From Chitinispirillales bacterium (GTDB lineage: Bacteria > Fibrobacterota > Chitinivibrionia > Chitinivibrionales > Chitinispirillaceae), in assembly GCA_031281225.1 (NCBI GenBank), contig JAITFQ010000066.1, forward strand, positions 1 through 46,975: a stretch of 46,975 nucleotides of DNA, written 5' to 3'. Positions 42,894 through 46,975 of this stretch are shown here, piece by piece. The notes beneath the pieces are model-generated. The model did not search any database. It saw nothing but the letters and a program-made list of their open reading frames with translations, and was not told where the DNA came from. The number at the start of each line of letters is the position of its first letter. Position 1 is the first letter of the stretch. Position numbers and translations under genes: made by a program.

Positions 42894-43250
42894 CTACTCC
42901 ACCTTATCGGCGATAATTTTCCACTCTCCGTCCACATTTTTCCTGAAAAAACAGGAGAAATAATTTTCGTGGCAAGCCGCTCCAGTCTGGTCAACCTTAA
43001 ACAGCAACGCGTCCCCGTCGCAGTCAATATAAACCTCGCGCACCCTCTGCACATGCCCCGAACTCTCCCCCTTCTTCCACCGCTTCTGCCTGCTCCTGCT
43101 CCAGTACACCATCTCCCCCGTCTCAAGCGTTTCGGCAAGAGAGTCCCGGTTCATATAGGCAATCATCAACACCTGATTAGTGGCAAAATCCTGCGCGACG
43201 GCGGTGGCAAGCCCTTTGTCGTCAAACTTTACAATGTCAAGCAAAGACAT
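42894..43250 (-). CDS. hisI: Phosphoribosyl-AMP cyclohydrolase
   Basis: 118 residues from the ATG at 43250 (AAGGAT upstream; a TTG two codons earlier is less likely). Signature: NQVLMIAYMNRDSLAETLET, VYWSRSRQKRWKKGESSGH, VYIDCDGDALLFKVDQTG and AACHENYFSCFFR, giving the Zn cysteines and the Mg-binding DxDxD. Third step of histidine synthesis. The HisE domain is absent, so this is the stand-alone form. It pairs with alr rather than with other his genes. Confidence 0.95.
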   Translation of the reverse strand: MSLLDIVKFDDKGLATAVAQDFATNQVLMIAYMNRDSLAETLETGEMVYWSRSRQKRWKKGESSGHVQRVREVYIDCDGDALLFKVDQTGAACHENYFSCFFRKNVDGEWKIIADKVE

Positions 43251-43435
43251 AATCAAAAATCCTTGTTTATGATTTGTTAATGAGTGTTATAAATATAACT
43301 TATGCGGTTGGTGAATATTGACTTAAATTGTATAAATTGGAACTCAACAAATATTTGACTCTATCATCCCCATTATAGTATTTTAACCTTGTTGTAAAAC
43401 CGAATTTTCCTGAACATTACGGAGCTATACCCCGC

Positions 43436-44851
43436 ATGCCCCACAATTACGATTACGATGCCCTTATAATCGGTTCCGGCCCCGGCGGCTACGTGGCGGC
43501 GATACGCGCCGCGCAGCTTGGGCAAAAAGTTGCCGTTGTGGAAAAAGGCGCGCTCGGCGGAGTCTGCCTCAATATCGGGTGTATCCCGACCAAGTCCATT
43601 ATACACCAGGCGGAGATTTTTCGCGGCCGCTCAAAACTTACGGCAATGGGGGTGGCGGTTGATGACTCGGGGTTTAAATATGAAAACGTGTTTAACGTGT
43701 CACGCAGGACGGCGGACGGGCTTTCTAAGGGCGTGGCTTACTTGTTAAAAAAGAATAATGTGGAAGTAATCATCGGCGCCGCGCGGCTCGTTTCTAGCCA
43801 TGAGGTTGCGGTTGACGGGGCAGACGGCTCGCGTACTGTGACTGCGCGGGCGGTAATCGCCGCTACCGGTTCGCGGCCAAGGATAATTCCGGGGCTTGAG
43901 TTTGATGGGAAGCGGATATTGTCGTCTGACGACGCCCTCATGCTGAAAGAACTTCCGCGCAGAGCACTGATAGTTGGCAGCGGGGCGATAGGGGTTGAAT
44001 TCGCGCATATCATGAACGCGTTTGGGGTAGAGGTGCATTTAGTAGAGATGATGGAGCGGATACTGCCGCTTGACGACGGGGAGGTCACCGCCCTGTTGAC
44101 ACGGTTGTTTACGAAGCGCGGGATAAAGGTTTACACTTCGGCAAAAATATCTTCACACAAGATAAACGGTGAATCAATAGACGCGGTTATTGACGGGGCA
44201 GGCGGCAATATGACCGCTCTGTCCGTCGACAAAATTTTCGTAATGGCCGGCCGCACGCCAAACACAGACAGCGTCGGCTTTGAAAATTTGGGTATTGATA
44301 CGTCGGCTTCAAACGGATTTATCGAGACCGGCGATTACTACCAAACAGCCGTAAAATCGGTCTACGCCATTGGCGACATCATAGCGTCGTCCCCGCTTTT
44401 GGCCCACGCCGCTTCGGCGGAAGGAGAGATTGCCGCTGAGCACATCGCCGGACACAAGCCGCGGGCCGCGCGTGTGGATATAATGTCCATCCCCGGCGTG
44501 GTGTACTGCGAGCCGCAAACCGCGTCGTTCGGGTTGACGGAAGAGCAGGCAGTATCGCAAAACGTACCGTTCGTCAAAGCGGCGTTCCCCTACCGGGGCT
44601 GCGGCAAAGCCGTCGCCACAGATGCCGCGGACGGTATGGTGAAGCTGCTCGCCAGCCCGTCAACAAAAAAAATACTCGGCGCGCACATAATCGGCTCAAA
44701 CGCATCCGAGCTGATCCACGAACTCCTCCTCGCCCGCAACGCCGGTATAACCCCCGCGCAGATCGCGACAATGATCCACGCGCATCCGACGCTGTCGGAA
44801 ACGATAATGGAGGCGGCGCGGGCGATAGAAGGGTGGGCGGTTCACGCGTGA
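43436..44851 (+). CDS. lpdA: Dihydrolipoyl dehydrogenase
   Basis: 471 residues. The FAD motif LIIGSGPGGYVAAIRAAQLG, redox disulfide GGVCLNIGCIPTKS (C44, C49), the NAD-binding RALIVGSGAIGVEFAHIMNA, VYAIGDIIASSPLLAHAASA, and the C-terminal catalytic His-Glu pair in HAHPTLSETIMEAARA are complete. The E3 component of 2-oxoacid dehydrogenase or glycine-cleavage complexes; no E1/E2 or gcv genes are in the window, so the partner complex is unknown. The stop is about 75 bp before pyruvate kinase, on the same strand. Confidence 0.95.
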   Translation: MPHNYDYDALIIGSGPGGYVAAIRAAQLGQKVAVVEKGALGGVCLNIGCIPTKSIIHQAEIFRGRSKLTAMGVAVDDSGFKYENVFNVSRRTADGLSKGVAYLLKKNNVEVIIGAARLVSSHEVAVDGADGSRTVTARAVIAATGSRPRIIPGLEFDGKRILSSDDALMLKELPRRALIVGSGAIGVEFAHIMNAFGVEVHLVEMMERILPLDDGEVTALLTRLFTKRGIKVYTSAKISSHKINGESIDAVIDGAGGNMTALSVDKIFVMAGRTPNTDSVGFENLGIDTSASNGFIETGDYYQTAVKSVYAIGDIIASSPLLAHAASAEGEIAAEHIAGHKPRAARVDIMSIPGVVYCEPQTASFGLTEEQAVSQNVPFVKAAFPYRGCGKAVATDAADGMVKLLASPSTKKILGAHIIGSNASELIHELLLARNAGITPAQIATMIHAHPTLSETIMEAARAIEGWAVHA

Positions 44852-44925
44852 TTGAAGTTGGAAAAGCAAAATTTAATTTGGGAAATAATAGATGGCAGGC
44901 AGGATATACACCGAAAGGAAAAACT

Positions 44926-46356
44926 GTGTTACCAAGAAAAACAAAAATTGTCTGTACGCTCGGCCCGGCAACCGATAACGCCGCGGTTCTGACAAGAATG
45001 ATCAAAGCCGGAATGAACATCGCACGTGTAAACATGTCGCACGGTACATACGAAGAACAGGCCGCGAGAATCGCGATGGTTAAGGAAATCCGCAGGGAAC
45101 TGATGGTGCCCATCCCCATATTGCTCGACACCAAAGGGCCGGAGGTCAGGGTGAAAACTTTCAAAAACGGGCGCGCGGAATTGAAAAAAGGGGATAAATT
45201 TATATTGACCGCCGAGGATGCCGAGGGTGACTGTACGCGTGTCGGGATCACTTTTCCAAGCCTGTATAAATACCTCAAAAGGGGCGACGAGATTCTAGCG
45301 GACGACGGTAATATTGAACTGCGCGTCGAAAGCGTTAGCAAGGAAAAAATTTTAACAACGGTAGTCGTAGACGGAATTCTATCCAACCGCAAATCCCTGA
45401 ATTTCCCCGGCATCAATATTGATATGGAGTACCTCTCCGAAGTCGACAAAAGGGACATAGCCTTCGGCGTTGATCAGGGCGTGGACTGCATAGCGCTGAG
45501 CTTCGTGCGCTGCCGCGACGACGTTGAGACCGTGCGCGGCTTTTTGGAAACAACCGGCGAAACGGATGTCTGCCTCATAAGCAAAATAGAAAACCGCCAG
45601 GGTGTTAGCAACATGGATTCAATTATAGCGGTAAGCGACGGCATAATGGTAGCGCGCGGCGACATGGGCATAGAGATTCCGTTTGAAGAGCTGCCGGGTA
45701 TTCAGAAAAAACTGATAAAAAACTGCTACAAGGCGGGCAAAGTGGTCATAACTGCCACACAGATGCTCGAATCCATGATCTCTCACCCGCGCCCCACCCG
45801 CGCCGAGATAAGCGACGTGGCAAACGCGGTCTACGACGGGACTTCCGCGACCATGCTGAGCGGCGAAACGGCCGTAGGCAAATATCCGGTGGAAACGGTC
45901 AAGACAATGGCCAAAATAATCAAGCAAGCCGAAAAGGGCATCAACTACAAAAAAAGATTCTACGACCTCGAAGTAGACGTAAATTCCATAGACGACGCGA
46001 TATCGCATTCGGCTGCCATCACTGCGCACGATCTGAACGCGAAAGCCATCATAACGGTAACATTTTCGGGCTCTACTGCGCGGAAAATCAGCCGTTTCAG
46101 GCCGCAGGTACCAATCATAGGCGCTACCACATCGCCAAGAACGTGCTGCCGGCTCGCGCTGAGCTGGGGCGTCATCCCCGCACTTGCCGAGGAAAAAGAT
46201 AACACCGACGATCTAATCGCGCACGCGATCGAATGCGCCCTCAAAACCCACATAGTAAAAGAAGGCGATCTCGTAGTCATAGCCGCCGGCGTCCCCGTAG
46301 GTGTTTCGGGGAATACTAACATGATTAAGATACAGAAGATAGACGGGAGAAATTAG
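44926..46356 (+). CDS. pyk: Pyruvate kinase
   Basis: 476 residues from a GTG at 44926 with GAAAGGA upstream. This gives LPRKTKIVCTLGPATDNAAV at the N-terminus, as in the family; the frame also continues upstream into lpdA (GTG at 44833), but that would add unrelated residues. Present: NIARVNMSHGTYEEQ, LLDTKGPEVRVKTF, DIAFGVDQGVDCIALSFVR, ISKIENRQGVSNMD, VARGDMGIEIPFEELP and ATQMLESMISHPRPTRAEIS. The C-terminal allosteric domain is complete (AIITVTFSGSTARKISRFRP). Final ATP-yielding step of glycolysis. Confidence 0.96.
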   Translation: MLPRKTKIVCTLGPATDNAAVLTRMIKAGMNIARVNMSHGTYEEQAARIAMVKEIRRELMVPIPILLDTKGPEVRVKTFKNGRAELKKGDKFILTAEDAEGDCTRVGITFPSLYKYLKRGDEILADDGNIELRVESVSKEKILTTVVVDGILSNRKSLNFPGINIDMEYLSEVDKRDIAFGVDQGVDCIALSFVRCRDDVETVRGFLETTGETDVCLISKIENRQGVSNMDSIIAVSDGIMVARGDMGIEIPFEELPGIQKKLIKNCYKAGKVVITATQMLESMISHPRPTRAEISDVANAVYDGTSATMLSGETAVGKYPVETVKTMAKIIKQAEKGINYKKRFYDLEVDVNSIDDAISHSAAITAHDLNAKAIITVTFSGSTARKISRFRPQVPIIGATTSPRTCCRLALSWGVIPALAEEKDNTDDLIAHAIECALKTHIVKEGDLVVIAAGVPVGVSGNTNMIKIQKIDGRN

Positions 46357-46566
46357 GAATCAGATGATCAATATATCTGTGGGTATATACGTATATATAC
46401 TGTAGGTACGCATCATTTTCGTTGCCGGGTCAATAATTTTTTACGCTTTGCGTTTTTGCGAGAAATTTTCGCATTTTCGCGAAAGTTCTCTTGCAATTCT
46501 GCGAAGAACAGCCTGCCGCCACCCGCCCTTAACCCCTTAAATCAGCTCAATTCTCCTTATCGCCGT
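46357..46566. other. Intergenic stretch after pyruvate kinase
   Basis: No gene. It has a TATATACGTATATA palindrome (46384-46397) and a TTTTCGC/GCGAAA-rich part (about 46450-46505) with short overlapping inverted repeats. No clear terminator hairpin with T-run. Confidence 0.4.
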
Positions 46567-46583
46567 TTGGCATACTATTTGCA
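46567..46583 (+). promoter_or_regulatory. Sigma-54 (-24/-12) promoter match
   Basis: TTGGCATACTATTTGCA fits YTGGCAYR-N4-TTGCW at every position, 112 bp before the RRM gene start. If real, expression needs RpoN and an activator. Confidence 0.5.
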
Positions 46584-46695
46584 CTTAAAGGGTTTAGGCA
46601 TCCGTCGAAACACCCCGGGCGCGGGTTACGCCGCGGTCGGGGTCAACCTATATCTTGGCGGGTTTATACAAATAACCAAATTCAAAGGATCCTTT

Positions 46696-46975
46696 ATGCA
46701 CGTGCAAAAGCTCTACATCGGCAACTTGCCCTATCGGGCGACGGAGGAGGAAGTACGCGAGTTATTTACCAATTACGAACCTATTCACGCTTTGACACTG
46801 ATTTCCGACAGAGAGACGGGGCGTCCGCGCGGTTATGGATTTATTGAGCTGGAGGAACCTATGGCGGTCACGGCAATGTACGCTATGGAAAATAAAATGT
46901 TTGGGGGGAGGAATTTGAAGATCAGCCGGGCGATCAGGAGGTCCGAAAAGCAGTGTTTTTACGGGGGTGGGGGGT
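46696..46975 (+). CDS. RRM-domain RNA-binding protein (3' end outside window)
   Basis: 93 codons visible. The RRM is complete: RNP2 KLYIGNLPYRATEEEVRELF and RNP1 RPRGYGFIELEEPMAVTAMY, then NLKISRAIRRSEKQ; Gly codons begin as the window ends, as in glycine-rich RRM proteins. AAAGGATCCTTT precedes the ATG at 46696. Bacterial single-RRM proteins are linked to cold or stress adaptation; here a sigma-54-like promoter lies upstream. Confidence 0.9.
   Translation, partial: MHVQKLYIGNLPYRATEEEVRELFTNYEPIHALTLISDRETGRPRGYGFIELEEPMAVTAMYAMENKMFGGRNLKISRAIRRSEKQCFYGGGG

Noticed and set aside
44574-45458. 294-residue minus-strand frame
   Set aside because: Antisense to lpdA and pyruvate kinase, both clearly real.

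Overview
The window looks like a chromosomal segment from a Gram-negative, cellulose-degrading anaerobe of the Fibrobacterota (Fibrobacter/Fibromonas-like). This placement is an inference from gene content. Two secreted proteins, a GH5 endoglucanase and a protein with duplicated CBM11-like domains, carry C-terminal beta-rich tails like those used for type IX-type or Fibrobacter surface sorting. There are also two PorV/PorQ-like outer-membrane proteins, a LolA carrier, an LpxL-type lipid A acyltransferase and a type VI sheath/tube module.

Layout. (1) 1-5.4 kb, envelope block: the end of a Ser/Thr kinase, then on the minus strand lolA, a beta-propeller-like protein with a FlgD-like tail and two PorV/PorQ-like proteins, with good -35/-10 promoters. 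(2) 5.4-27.8 kb, a largely minus-strand defence island. In order it holds a type I restriction-modification operon (hsdM-rhuM-hsdS-hsdR) split by a RAYT transposase and an in-frame array of REP palindromes; a compact operon of beta-class DNA methyltransferase, ABC/AAA ATPase and HNH nuclease (Septu-like, but with a methyltransferase and an extra N-terminal ATPase domain); a decayed tRNA-Ser; a CatB-like acetyltransferase; an MNT/HEPN toxin-antitoxin pair; a YhcG/DUF1016 gene that has lost its nuclease core; a lone 728-residue ABC ATPase with HEPN/PrrC-like residues in its C-terminal domain; a type II restriction-modification pair; and an orphan methyltransferase followed by a DUF1848 protein. 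Both borders carry debris: pieces of the acetyltransferase gene, a radical-SAM (SPL-like) fragment and an IS3-family transposase fragment. (3) 27.8-30.6 kb, core genes: lpxL-like (5' end damaged), a PP-loop ATPase and an RpoD-like sigma factor. (4) 30.7-34.6 kb, a minimal T6SS module: a 57-residue protein, tssB, tssC, hcp, then an AT-rich candidate effector/immunity pair. (5) 34.6-37.1 kb: recA, a small membrane protein and a NifS/IscS cysteine desulfurase in one overlapping operon. (6) 37.4-41.6 kb: the two secreted polysaccharide-related proteins. (7) 41.7-47 kb: hisI-alr (minus), lpdA and pyruvate kinase (plus), and the start of an RRM RNA-binding protein behind a sequence matching the sigma-54 consensus.

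Strongest leads: the RAYT/REP locus, where palindromes sit inside coding sequence with unit lengths of 39, 45 and 75 bp (all multiples of three) and have built a stop-free 187-codon ORF using a duplicated start region; the methyltransferase-ATPase-HNH operon; and the hcp-linked candidate effector/immunity pair with REP-like hairpins on both sides of hcp. All functional statements rest on reading motifs by eye; no database search was run.
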